Shown: positions 1 to 10,800 of the stretch, in pieces
How positions within the stretch are numbered: position 1 is the first letter of the stretch
How the letters are laid out: each line of letters begins with the position of its first letter
Assembly: GCF_963259705.1 (NCBI RefSeq)
Contig: NC_081846.1
Span: 95,492,641 to 95,556,640, forward strand
Origin: Myotis daubentonii
Lineage: Eukaryota > Chordata > Mammalia > Chiroptera > Vespertilionidae
DNA: 64,000 nt
Direction: 5' to 3'
The notes under the pieces: generated by a model
Seen by the model: the letters and a program-made list of their open reading frames with translations, nothing else
Database searches by the model: none
What the model was told of the DNA's origin: nothing
Translations under genes and position numbers: made by a program

Positions 1-220
1 CAATTAAGGAGGATTGGCTTTGGCGTTTTTTTGTGTGAATCAGTTAAAATGGTGACAATTCCGGTAAATACTTCTAAGCAAACTTTCTAATTTTGGTAAA
101 ACTGTTAAAATACACAATGATAGTTCCCAGAAAGGACTAACAACGTGTAAGAAACACCTCAAGTACACTTAAATAGATTCTTACTACATTTACTGTCGTA
201 TTCAATCACGGAGGTTTCTA
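1..220 (+). repeat. Partial monomer at left window edge
   Basis: This is the 3' portion of a monomer whose 5' half lies outside the window. It starts just before the AAGGAGGATTGG block and keeps the full 11-bp CTCAAGTACAC block. It matches the equivalent region upstream of the anchor at 3273, so the array continues leftward beyond the window. Confidence 0.9.
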
Positions 221-1362
221 GTGGAAAGCTGTGAAATGACGCAAATACTGGTAATATTTACGTCTCCGGGTACTTCCGGTGACTTTTTCACGGGACTGTG
301 CTTTGAAATATTAAGAGTTCATGCTTACAGAGCTCAGAATTGGTGTCTAAAGCCTTGGAATGATGAGAATAGTTTTTTTGTTTACAATTAAGGAGGATTG
401 GCTTTGGCGTTTTTTTTGTGTGAATCAGTTAAAATGGTGACGATTCCGGTAAATACTTCTAAGCAAACTTTCTAATTTTGGTAAAACTGTTAAAATGTAC
501 AATGATAGTTCCCAGAAATGATTAAGAACGTGTAAGAAACACCTCAAGTAAACGTAAATATAGTCTTACTACATTTACTGTCCTATTCAGTCACGGAGGT
601 TTCCAGTGGAAAGCTGTGAAATGAGGCAAATACTGGTAATATTTATGTCTCCGGGTACTTCCGGTGGCGTTTTCACGGGACTGTGCTTTGACAAATTAAA
701 TGTTCATGCTTACAGAGCTCAGAATTAGTGTCTAAAGCCTTGGAATGATGAGAATATTGTTTCTCTTTACAATTAAGGAGGATTGGCTTTGGCGTTTTTT
801 TGTGTGAATCAGTTAAAATGGTGACGATTCCGGTAAATACTTCTAAGCAAACTGTCTAATTTTGGTAAAACTGTTAAAATACACAATGATAGTTCCCAGA
901 AAGGACTAACAACGTGTAAGAAACACTTAAATAGATTCTTACTACATTTACTGTCGTATTCAATCACGGAGGTTTCTAGTGGAAAGCTGTGAAATGACGC
1001 AAATACTGGTAATATTTACATCTCCGGGTACTTCCGGTGGCGTTTTCACGGGACTGTGCTTTGAAATATTAAGAGTTCATGCTTACAGAGCTCAGAATTG
1101 GTGTCTAAAGCCTTGGAATGACGAGAATAGTGTTTTTGTTTACAAGTAAGGAGGATTGGCTTTGGCGTTTTTTTGTGTGAATCAGTTAAAATGGTGACGA
1201 TTCCGGTAAATACTTCTAAGCAAACTGTATAATTTTGGTAAAACTGTTAAAATACACAATGATAGTTCCCAGAAAGGACTAACAACGTGTAAGAAACACC
1301 TCAAGTACACGTAAATAGATTCTTACTACATTTACTGTCGTATTCAATCACGGAGGTTTCTA
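221..1362 (+). repeat. Three-monomer segment repeated at +3,052 bp (221, 606, 979)
   Basis: These three monomers match those at 3273, 3658 and 4031. Shared diagnostic features are GGTGACTTTTTCACG in the first, CAAATTAAATGTTC in the second and CAAGTAAGG in the third. The match ends near 1307-1318: the expected next unit (as at 4415) is replaced by a unit of the 7860 type. That marks an exchange junction inside a monomer. The unit at 606 also carries a private change creating a stop (TAG at 726-728) in the monomer's open frame. Confidence 0.85.
979..1351 (+). repeat. Example region showing short-spacing (373-bp) monomer class
   Basis: The distance from anchor 606 to 979 is 373 bp because the 11-bp block CTCAAGTACAC is missing just upstream (AAACACTTAAATAG). 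Other anchors reached by a 373/374-bp step include 2889, 4031, 6708, 9386, 10528, 20087, 23906, 25048, 26803, 28712, 30238, 30621-30994, 33662, 34421, 38997, 40512, 43563, 45857, 49669, 51187, 56933 and 58459. The block lies between two ACAC tetramers, so its loss is easily explained by slippage. Confidence 0.85.
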
Positions 1363-4300
1363 GTGGAAAGCTGTGAAATGACGCAAATACTGGTAATATT
1401 TACGTCTCCGGGTACTTCCGGTGGCGTTTTCACGGGACTGTGCTTTGAAATATTAAGAGTTCATGCTTACAGAGCTCAGAATTGGTGTCTAAAGCCTTGG
1501 AATGACGAGAATAGTTTTTTTGTTTACAATTAAGGAGGATTGGCTTTGGCGTTTTTTTGTGTGAATCAGTTAAAATGGTGACAATTCCGGTAAATACTTC
1601 TAAGCAAACTTTCTAATTTTGGTAAAACTGTTAAAATGTACAATGATAGTTCCCAGAAATGATTAAGAACGTGTAAGAAACACCTCAAGTACACGTAAAA
1701 AGAGTCTTACTACATTTACTGTCGTATTCAGTCACGGAGGTTTCCAGTGAAAGACCGTGAAATGACGCAAATACTGGTAATATTTACGTCTCCGGGTACT
1801 TCCGGTGGCGTTTTCACGGGACTGTGCTTTGAAATATTAAGAGTTCATGCTTACAGAGCTCAGAATTGGTGTCTAACGCCTTGGAATGACGAGAATAGTG
1901 TTTCTGTTTACAATTAACGAGGATTGGCTTTGGCGTTTTTTTGTGTGAATCAGTTAAAATGGTGACGATTCCGGTAAATACTTCTAAGCAAACTGTCTAA
2001 TTTTGGTAAAACTGTTAAAATACACAATGATAGTTCCCAGAAAGGACCAACAACGTGTAAGAAACACCTCAAGTACACTTAAATAGATTCTTACTACATT
2101 TACTGTCGTATTCAATCACGGAGGTTTCTAGTGGAAAGCTGTGAAATGACGCAAATACTGGTAATATTTACATCTCCGGGTACTTCCGGTGGCGTTTTCA
2201 CGGGACTGTGCTTTGAAATATTAAGAGTTCATGCTTACAGAGCTCAGAATTGGTGTCTAAAGCCTTGGAATGACGAGAATAGTGTTTTTGTTTACAATTA
2301 AGGAGGATTGGCTTTGGCGTTTTTTTTGTGTGAATCAGTTAAAATGGTGACAATTCCGGTAAATACTTCTAAGCAAACTTTCTAATTTTGGTAAAACTGT
2401 TAAAATACACAATTATAGTTCCCAGAAATGATTAAGAACGTGTAAGAAACACCTCAAGTAAACGTAAATAGAGTCTTACTACATTTACTGTCCTATTCAG
2501 TCAAGGAGGTTTCCAGTGGAAAGCTGTGAAATGAGGCAAATACTGGTAATATTTATGTCTCCGGGTACTTCCGGTGGCGTTTTCACGGGACTGTGCTTTG
2601 ACAAATTAAGTGTTCAGGCTTACAGAGCTCAGAATTGGTGTCTAAGGGCTTGGAATGATGAGAGTATTGTTTCTCTTTACAATTAAGGAGGATTGGCTTT
2701 GGCGTTTTTTTGTGTGAATCAGTTAAAATGGTGACAATTCCGGTAAATACTTCTAAGCAAACTTTCTAATTTTGGTAAAACTGTTAAAATACACAATGAT
2801 AGTTCCCAGAAAGGACTAACAACGTGTAAGAAACACTTAAATAGATTCTTACTACATTTACTGTCGTATTCAATCACGGAGGTTTCTAGTGGAAAGCTGT
2901 GAAATGACGCAAATACTGGTAATATTTACGTCTCCGGGTACTTCCAGTGGCGTTTTCACGGGACTGTGCTTTGAAATATTAAGAGTTCATGCTTACAGAG
3001 CTCAGAATTGGTGTCTAAAGCCTTGGAATGACGAGAATAGTTTTTTTGTTTACAATTAAGGAGGATTGGCTTTGGCGTTTTTTTGTGTGAATCAGTTAAA
3101 ATGGTGACAATTCCGGTAAATACTTCTAAGCAAACTTTCTAATTTTGGTAAAACTGTTAAAATACACAATGATAGTTCCCAGAAAGGACTAACAACGTGT
3201 AAGAAACACCTCAAGTACACTTAAATAGATTCTTACTACATTTACTGTCGTATTCAATCACGGAGGTTTCTAGTGGAAAGCTGTGAAATGACGCAAATAC
3301 TGGTAATATTTACGTCTCCGGGTACTTCCGGTGACTTTTTCACGGGACTGTGCTTTGAAATATTAAGAGTTCATGCTTACAGAGCTCAGAATTGGTGTCT
3401 AAAGCCTTGGAATGACGAGAATAGTTTTTTTGTTTACAATTAAGGAGGATTGGCTTTGGCGTTTTTTTTGTGTGAATCAGTTAAAATGGTGACGATTCCG
3501 GTAAATACTTCTAAGCAAACTTTCTAATTTTGGTAAAACTGTTAAAATACACAATGATAGTTCCGAGAAATGACTAAGAACGTGTAAGAAACACCTCAAG
3601 TACACGTAAATAGAGTCTTACTACATTTACTGTCTCATTCAGTCACGGAGGTTTCCAGTGGAAAGCTGTGAAATGAGGCAAATACTGGTAATATTTATGT
3701 CTCCGGGTACTTCCGGTGGCGTTTTCACGGGACTGTGCTTTGACAAATTAAATGTTCATGCTTACAGAGCTCAGAATTGGTGTCTAAAGCCTTGGAATGA
3801 TGAGAATATTGTTTCTCTTTACAATTAAGGAGGATTGGCTTTGGCGTTTTTTTGTGTGAATCAGTTAAAATGGTGACGATTCCGGTAAATACTTCTAAGC
3901 AAACTGTCTAATTTTGGTAAAACTGTGAAAATACACAATGATAGTTCCCAGAAAGGACTAACAACGTGTAAGAAACACTTAAATAGATTCTTACTACATT
4001 TACTGTCGTATTCAATCACGGAGGTTTCTAGTGGAAAGCTGTGAAATGACGCAAATACTGGTAATATTTACATCTCCGGGTACTTCCGGTGGCGTTTTCA
4101 CGGGACTGTGCTTTGAAATATTAAGAGTTCATGCTTACAGAGCTCAGAATTGGTGTCTGAAGCCTTGGAATGACGAGAATAGTGTTTTTGTTTACAAGTA
4201 AGGAGGATTGGCTTTGGCGTTTTTTTGTGTGAATCAGTTAAAATGGTGACGATTCCGGTAAATACTTCTAAGCAAACTGTATAATTTTGGTAAAACTGTT

Positions 4301-5181
4301 AAAATACACAATGATAGTTCCCAGAAAGGACTAACAACGTGTAAGAAACACCTCAAGTACACGTAAATAGAGTCTTACTACATTTACTGTCGTATTCATT
4401 CACGGAGGTTTCCAGTGAAAAGCAGTGAAATGACGCAAATACTGGTAATATTTACATCTCCAGGTACTTCCGGTGGCGTTTTCACGGGACTGTGCTTTGA
4501 AATATTAAGAGTTCATGCTTACCGAGCTCAGAATTGGTGTCTAACGCCTTGGAATGACGAGAATAGTGTTTCTGTTTACAATTAAGGAGGATTGGCTTTG
4601 GCGTTTTTTTGTGTGAATCAGTTAAAATGGTGAAGATTCCGGTAAATACTTCTAAGCAAACTGTCTAATTTTGGTAAAACCGTTAAAATACACAATGATA
4701 GTTCCCAGAAATGATTAAGAACGTGTAAGAAACACATCAAGTACACTTAAATAGATTCTTACTACATTTACTGTCGTATTCAATCACGGAGGTTCTAGTG
4801 GAAAGCTGTGAAATGACGCAAATACTGGTAATATTTACGTCTCCGGGTACTTCCGGTGGCGTTTTCACGGGACTGTGCTTTGAAGTATTAAGAGTTCATG
4901 CTTACAGAGCTCAGAATTGGTGTCTAAAGCCTTGGAATGACGAGAATAATGTTTTTGGTTACAATTAAGGAGGATTGGCTTTGGCGTTTTTTTTGTGTGA
5001 ATCAGTTAAATCGTGACAATTCCGGTAAATACTTCCAAGCAAACTTTCTAATTTTGGTAAAACTGTTAAAATACACAATGATAGTTCCCAGAAATGATTA
5101 AGAACGTGTAAGAAACACCTCAAGTACACGTAAATAGAGTCTTACTACATTTACTGTCCTATTCAGTCACGGAGGTTTCCA

Positions 5182-5565
5182 GTGGAAAGCTGTGAAATGA
5201 GGCAAATACTGGTAATATTTATGTCTCCGGGTACTTCCGGTGGCGTTTTCACGGGACTGTGCTTTGAAATATTAAGAGTTCATGCTTACAGAGCTCAGAA
5301 TTGGTGTCTAAAGCCTTGGAATGACGAGAATAGTTTTTTTGTTTACAATTAAGGAGGATTGGCTTTGGCGTTTTTTTGTGTGAATCAGTTAAAATGGTGA
5401 CAATTCCGGTAAATACTTCTAAGCAAACTTTCTAATTTTGGTAAAACTGTTAAAATACACAATGATAGTTCCCAGAAATGATTAAGAACGTGTAAGAAAC
5501 ACCTCAAGTACACGTAAATAGAGTCTTACTACATTTACTGTCGTATTCAGTCACGGAGGTTTCCA
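5182..5565 (+). repeat. Chimeric monomer (copy 1); identical arrangement at 11679-12062
   Basis: The front (GTGGAAAGCTGTGAAATGAGG, ATTTATGTCTCC) is that of the 7476/18177 subtype. The rear, from TTTGAAATATTAAGAG with a T7 run after GAATAG, is that of the 1363/7860/18561 subtype. The switch lies in the identical stretch before TTTGA(C/A)A. Loss of one monomer length by exchange between adjacent units explains it, and the third HOR copy still shows both parents in order at 18177 and 18561. Confidence 0.85.
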
Positions 5566-6334
5566 GTGAAAGACCGTGAAATGACGCAAATACTGGTAAT
5601 ATTTACGTCTCCGGGTACTTCCGGTGGCGTTTTCACGGGACTGTGCTTTGAAATATTAAGAGTTCATGCTTACAGAGCTCAGAATTGGTGTCTAACGCCT
5701 TGGAATGACGAGAATAGTGTTTCTGTTTACAATTAACGAGGATTGGCTTTGGCGTTTTTTTGTGTGAATCAGTTAAAATGGTGACGATTCCGGTAAATAC
5801 TTCTAAGCAAACTGTCTAATTTTGGTAAAACTGTTAAAATACACAATGATAGTTCCCAGAAAGGACCAACAACGTGTAAGAAACACCTCAAGTACACTTA
5901 AATAGATTCTTACTACATTTACTGTCGTATTCAATCACGGAGGTTTCTAGTGGAAAGCTGTGAAATGACGCAAATACTGGTAATATTTACATCTCCGGGT
6001 ACTTCCGGTGGCGTTTTCACGGGACTGTGCTTTGAAATATTAAGAGTTCATGCTTACAGAGCTCAGAATTGGTGTCTAAAGCCTTGGAATGACGAGAATA
6101 GTGTTTTTGTTTACAATTAAGGAGGATTGGCTTTGGCGTTTTTTTTGTGTGAATCAGTTAAAATGGTGACAATTCCGGTAAATACTTCTAAGCAAACTTT
6201 CTAATTTTGGTAAAACTGTTAAAATACACAATGATAGTTCCCAGAAATGATTAAGAACGTGTAAGAAACACCTCAAGTAAACGTAAATAGAGTCTTACTA
6301 CATTTACTGTCCTATTCAGTCAAGGAGGTTTCCA

Positions 6335-6553
6335 GTGGAAAGCTGTGAAATGAGGCAAATACTGGTAATATTTATGTCTCCGGGTACTTCCGGTGGCGTT
6401 TTCACGGGACTGTGCTTTGACAAATTAAGTGTTCAGGCTTACAGAGCTCAGAATTGGTGTCTAAGGGCTTGGAATGATGAGAGTATTGTTTCTCTTTACA
6501 ATAAAGGAGGATTGGCTTTGGCGTTTTTTTGTGTGAATCAGTTAAAATGGTGA
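6335..6553 (+). other. Monomer subtype with stop lost by substitution (2 copies)
   Basis: In this unit and in 12832-13050 the terminating AATTAAGG reads AATAAAGG. The TAA becomes AAA and the frame runs on to TGA after TTAAAATGG, giving 72 codons. The related units at 2516, 19714, 23533, 24675 and 26430 keep the TAA. The change is thus private to HOR copies 1 and 2 and gives no sign of a selected product. Confidence 0.8.
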
Positions 6554-7091
6554 CAATTCCGGTAAATACTTCTAAGCAAACTTTCTAATTTTGGTAAAAC
6601 TGTTAAAATACACAATGATAGTTCCCAGAAAGGACTAACAACGTGTAAGAAACACTTAAATAGATTCTTACTACATTTACTGTCGTATTCAATCACGGAG
6701 GTTTCTAGTGGAAAGCTGTGAAATGAGGCAAATACTGGTAATATTTACATCTCCGGGTACTTCCGGTGGCGTTTTCACGGGACTGTGCTTTGAAATATTA
6801 AGAGTTCATGCTTACAGAGCTCAGAATTGGTGTCTAAAGCCTTGGAATGACGAGAATAGTGTTTCTGTTTACAAGTAAGGAGGATTGGCTTTGGCGTTTT
6901 TTTGTGTGAATCAGTTAAAATGGTGACGATTCCGGTAAATACTTCTAAGCAAACTTTCTAATTTTGGTAAAACTGTTAAAATACACAATGATAGTTCCCA
7001 GAAATGATTAAGAACGTGTAAGAAACACCTCAAGTACACGTAAATAGAGTCTTACTACATTTACTGTCGTATTCAGTCACGGAGGTTTCCA

Positions 7092-7475
7092 GTGAAAGAC
7101 CGTGAAATGACGCAAATACTGGTAATATTTACGTCTCCGGGTACTTCCGGTGCCGTTTTCACGGGACTGTGCTTTGAAGTATTAAGAGTTCATGCTTACA
7201 GAGCTCAGAATTGGTGTCTAAAGCCTTGGAATGACGAGAATAATGTTTTTGGTTACAATTAAGGAGGATTGGCTTTGGCGTTTTTTTTGTGTGAATCAAT
7301 TAAATCGTGACAATTCCGGTAAATACTTCCAAGCAAACTTTCTAATTTTGGTAAAACTGTTAAAATACACAATGATAGTTCCCAGAAATGATTAAGAACG
7401 TGTAAGAAACACCTCAAGTACACGTAAATAGAGTCTTACTACATTTACTGTCCTATTCAGTCACGGAGGTTTCCA
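7092..7475 (+). repeat. Second chimeric monomer; identical arrangement at 13589-13972
   Basis: The front is GTGAAAGACCGTG as in 20471. The rear, with GAAGTATTAAGAG and GAATAATGTTTTTGG, is as in 21239. In 20471-21622 the presumed parents are two monomers apart, so this chimera fits a deletion of two monomer lengths. It also carries GGTGCCGTT instead of GGTGGCGTT, a change shared by both chimeric copies and not seen elsewhere. Confidence 0.8.
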
Positions 7476-7859
7476 GTGGAAAGCTGTGAAATGAGGCAAA
7501 TACTGGTAATATTTATGTCTCCGGGTACTTCCGGTGGCGTTTTCACGGGACTGTGCTTTGACAAATTAAGTGTTCAGGCTTACAGAGCTCAGAATTGGTG
7601 TCTAAAGCCTTGGAATGATGAGAATATTGTTTCTCTTTACAATTAAGGAGGATTGGCTTTGGCGTTTTTTTGTGTGAATCAGTTAAAATGGTGACAATTC
7701 CGGTAAATACTTCTAAGCAAACTTTCTAATTTTGGTAAAACTGTTAAAATACACAATGATAGTTCCCAGAAAGGACTAACAACGTGTAAGAAACACCTCA
7801 AGTACACTTAAATAGATTCTTACTACATTTACTGTCGTATTCAATCACGGAGGTTTCTA

Positions 7860-10800
7860 GTGGAAAGCTGTGAAATGACGCAAATACTGGTAATATTTAC
7901 GTCTCCGGGTACTTCCGGTGGCGTTTTCACGGGACTGTGCTTTGAAATATTAAGAGTTCATGCTTACAGAGCTCAGAATTGGTGTCTAAAGCCTTGGAAT
8001 GACGAGAATAGTTTTTTTGTTTACAATTAAGGAGGATTGGCTTTGGCGTTTTTTTGTGTGAATCAGTTAAAATGGTGACAATTCCGGTAAATACTTCTAA
8101 GCAAACTTTCTAATTTTGGTAAAACTGTTAAAATACACAATGATAGTTCCCAGAAATGATTAAGAACGTGTAAGAAACACCTCAAGTACACGTAAATAGA
8201 GTCTTACTACATTTACTGTCGTATTCAGTCACGGAGGTTTCCAGTGAAAGACCGTGAAATGACGCAAATACTGGTAATATTTACGTCTCCGGGTACTTCC
8301 GGTGGCGTTTTCACGGGACTGTGCTTTGAAATATTAAGAGTTCATGCTTACAGAGCTCAGAATTGGTGTCTAACGCCTTGGAATGACGAGAATAGTGTTT
8401 CTGTTTACAATTAACGAGGATTGGCTTTGGCGTTTTTTTGTGTGAATCAGTTAAAATGGTGACGATTCCGGTAAATACTTCTAAGCAAACTGTCTAATTT
8501 TGGTAAAACTGTTAAAATACACAATGATAGTTCCCAGAAAGGACCAACAACGTGTAAGAAACACCTCAAGTACACTTAAATAGATTCTTACTACATTTAC
8601 TGTCGTATTCAATCACGGAGGTTTCTAGTGGAAAGCTGTGAAATGACGCAAATACTGGTAATATTTACATCTCCGGGTACTTCCGGTGGCGTTTTCACGG
8701 GACTGTGCTTTGAAATATTAAGAGTTCATGCTTACAGAGCTCAGAATTGGTGTCTAAAGCCTTGGAATGACGAGAATAGTGTTTTTGTTTACAATTAAGG
8801 AGGATTGGCTTTGGCGTTTTTTTTGTGTGAATCAGTTAAAATGGTGACAATTCCGGTAAATACTTCTAAGCAAACTTTCTAATTTTGGTAAAACTGTTAA
8901 AATACACAATGATAGTTCCCAGAAATGATTAAGAACGTGTAAGAAACACCTCAAGTAAACGTAAATAGAGTCTTACTACATTTACTGTCCTATTCAGTCA
9001 CGGAGGTTTCCAGTGGAAAGCTGTGAAATGAGGCAAATACTGGTAATATTTATGTCTCCGGGTACTTCCGGTGGCGTTTTCACGGGACTGTGCTTTGACA
9101 AATTAAGTGTTCAGGCTTACAGAGCTCAGAATTGGTGTCTAAGGGCTTGGAATGATGAGAGTATTTTTTCTCTTTACAATTAAGGAGGATTGGCTTTGGC
9201 GTTTTTTTGTGTGAATCAGTTAAAATGGTGACAATTCCGGTAAATACTTCTAAGCAAACTTTCTAATTTTGGTAAAACTGTTAAAATACACAATGATAGT
9301 TCCCAGAAAGGACTAACAACGTGTAAGAAACACTTAAATAGATTCTTACTACATTTACTGTCGTATTCAATCACGGAGGTTTCTAGTGGAAAGCTGTGAA
9401 ATGACGCAAATACTGGTAATATTTACGTCTCCGGGTACTTCCGGTGGCGTTTTCACGGGACTGTGCTTTGAAATATTAAGAGTTCATGCTTACAGAGCTC
9501 AGAATTGGTGTATAAAGCCTTGGAATGACTAGAATAGTTTTTTTGTTTACAATTAAGGAGGATTGGCTTTGGCGTTTTTTTGTGTGAATCAGTTAAAATG
9601 GTGACAATTCCGGTAAATACTTCTAAGCAAACTTTCTAATTTTGGTAAAACTGTTAAAATACACAATGATAGTTCCCAGAAAGGACTAACAACGTGTAAG
9701 AAACACCTCAAGTACACTTAAATAGATTCTTACTACATTTACTGTCGTATTCAATCACGGAGGTTTCTAGTGGAAAGCTGTGAAATGACGCAAATACTGG
9801 TAATATTTACGTCTCCGGGTACTTCCGGTGACTTTTTCACGGGACTGTGCTTTGAAATATTAAGAGTTCATGCTTACAGAGCTCAGAATTGGTGTCTAAA
9901 GCCTTGGAATGACGAGAATAGTTTTTTTGTTTACAATTAAGGAGGATTGGCTTTGGCGTTTTTTTTGTGTGAATCAGTTAAAATGGTGACGATTCCGGTA
10001 AATACTTCTAAGCAAACTTTCTAATTTTGGTAAAACTGTTAAAATACACAATGATAGTTCCGAGAAATGACTAAGAACGTGTAAGAAACACCTCAAGTAC
10101 ACGTAAATAGAGTCTTACTACATTTACTGTCTCATTCAGTCACGGAGGTTTCCAGTGGAAAGCTGTGAAATGAGGCAAATACTGGTAATATTTATGTCTC
10201 TGGGTACTTCCGGTGGCGTTTTCACGGGACTGTGCTTTGACAAATTAAATGTTCATGCTTACAGAGCTCAGAATTGGTGTCTAAAGCCTTGGAATGATGA
10301 GAATATTGTTTCTCTTTACAATTAAGGAGGATTGGCTTTGGCGTTTTTTTGTGTGAATCAGTTAAAATGGTGACGATTCCGGTAAATACTTCTAAGCAAA
10401 CTGTCTAATTTTGGTAAAACTGTTAAAATACACAATGATAGTTCCCAGAAAGGACTAACAACGTGTAAGAAACACTTAAATAGATTCTTACTACATTTAC
10501 TGTCGTATTCAATCTCGGAGGTTTCTAGTGGAAAGCTGTGAAATGACGCAAATACTGGTAATATTTACATCTCCGGGTACTTCCGGTGGCGTTTTCACGG
10601 GACTGTGCTTTGAAATATTAAGAGTTCATGCTTACAGAGCTCAGAATTGGTGTCTAAAGCCTTGGAATGACGAGAATAGTGTTTTTGTTTACAAGTAAGG
10701 AGGATTGGCTTTGGCGTTTTTTTGTGTGAATCAGTTAAAATGGTGACGATTCCGGTAAATACTTCTAAGCAAACTGTATAATTTTGGTAAAACTGTTAAA

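Larger units (their letters stand above)
1363..7859 (+). repeat. 17-monomer HOR, copy 1 (6,497 bp)
   Basis: Anchors are 1363, 1747, 2131, 2516, 2889, 3273, 3658, 4031, 4415, 4798, 5182, 5566, 5950, 6335, 6708, 7092 and 7476. Every anchor recurs exactly 6,497 bp downstream with matching subtype markers. The unit has internal structure: 1747-2888 is repeated at 5566-6707 (spacing 3,819 bp, 10 monomers). The HOR is therefore itself a product of an older duplication. Differences from copy 2 that I noticed include TGTACAATG near 1638, GTAAAAAG near 1695, CAAGGAGG before 2516 (CACGGAGG before 9013) and CCAGTGGCG near 2945. Confidence 0.92.

Noticed and set aside
171..230. AAGGAGG and GGAGG motifs with short reading frames after each, suggesting a chain of small translated units
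   Set aside because: The second frame depends on a T run that varies between 7 and 9 bases, so it shifts between units. The array context is eukaryotic satellite, where such motifs have no translational meaning.
1230..1240. TATAAT in CTGTATAATTTTGG (also in units near 4279, 10778, 17273, 20719, 22628, 25682 and 27050) as a promoter element
   Set aside because: It arises from one substitution (GTCTAA to GTATAA) in one subtype lineage. There is no matching upstream element and no gene downstream.
6335..6553. 72-codon open frame with GGAGG a few bases upstream of GTG, repeated at 12832 and, in another form, 12 times from 28712 onward
   Set aside because: It looks like a bacterial gene with a Shine-Dalgarno site, but it is part of a tandem satellite monomer. 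It exists only through a lost stop or a one-base deletion, has no ATG at the start, resembles no protein family I know, and sister copies carry stops.
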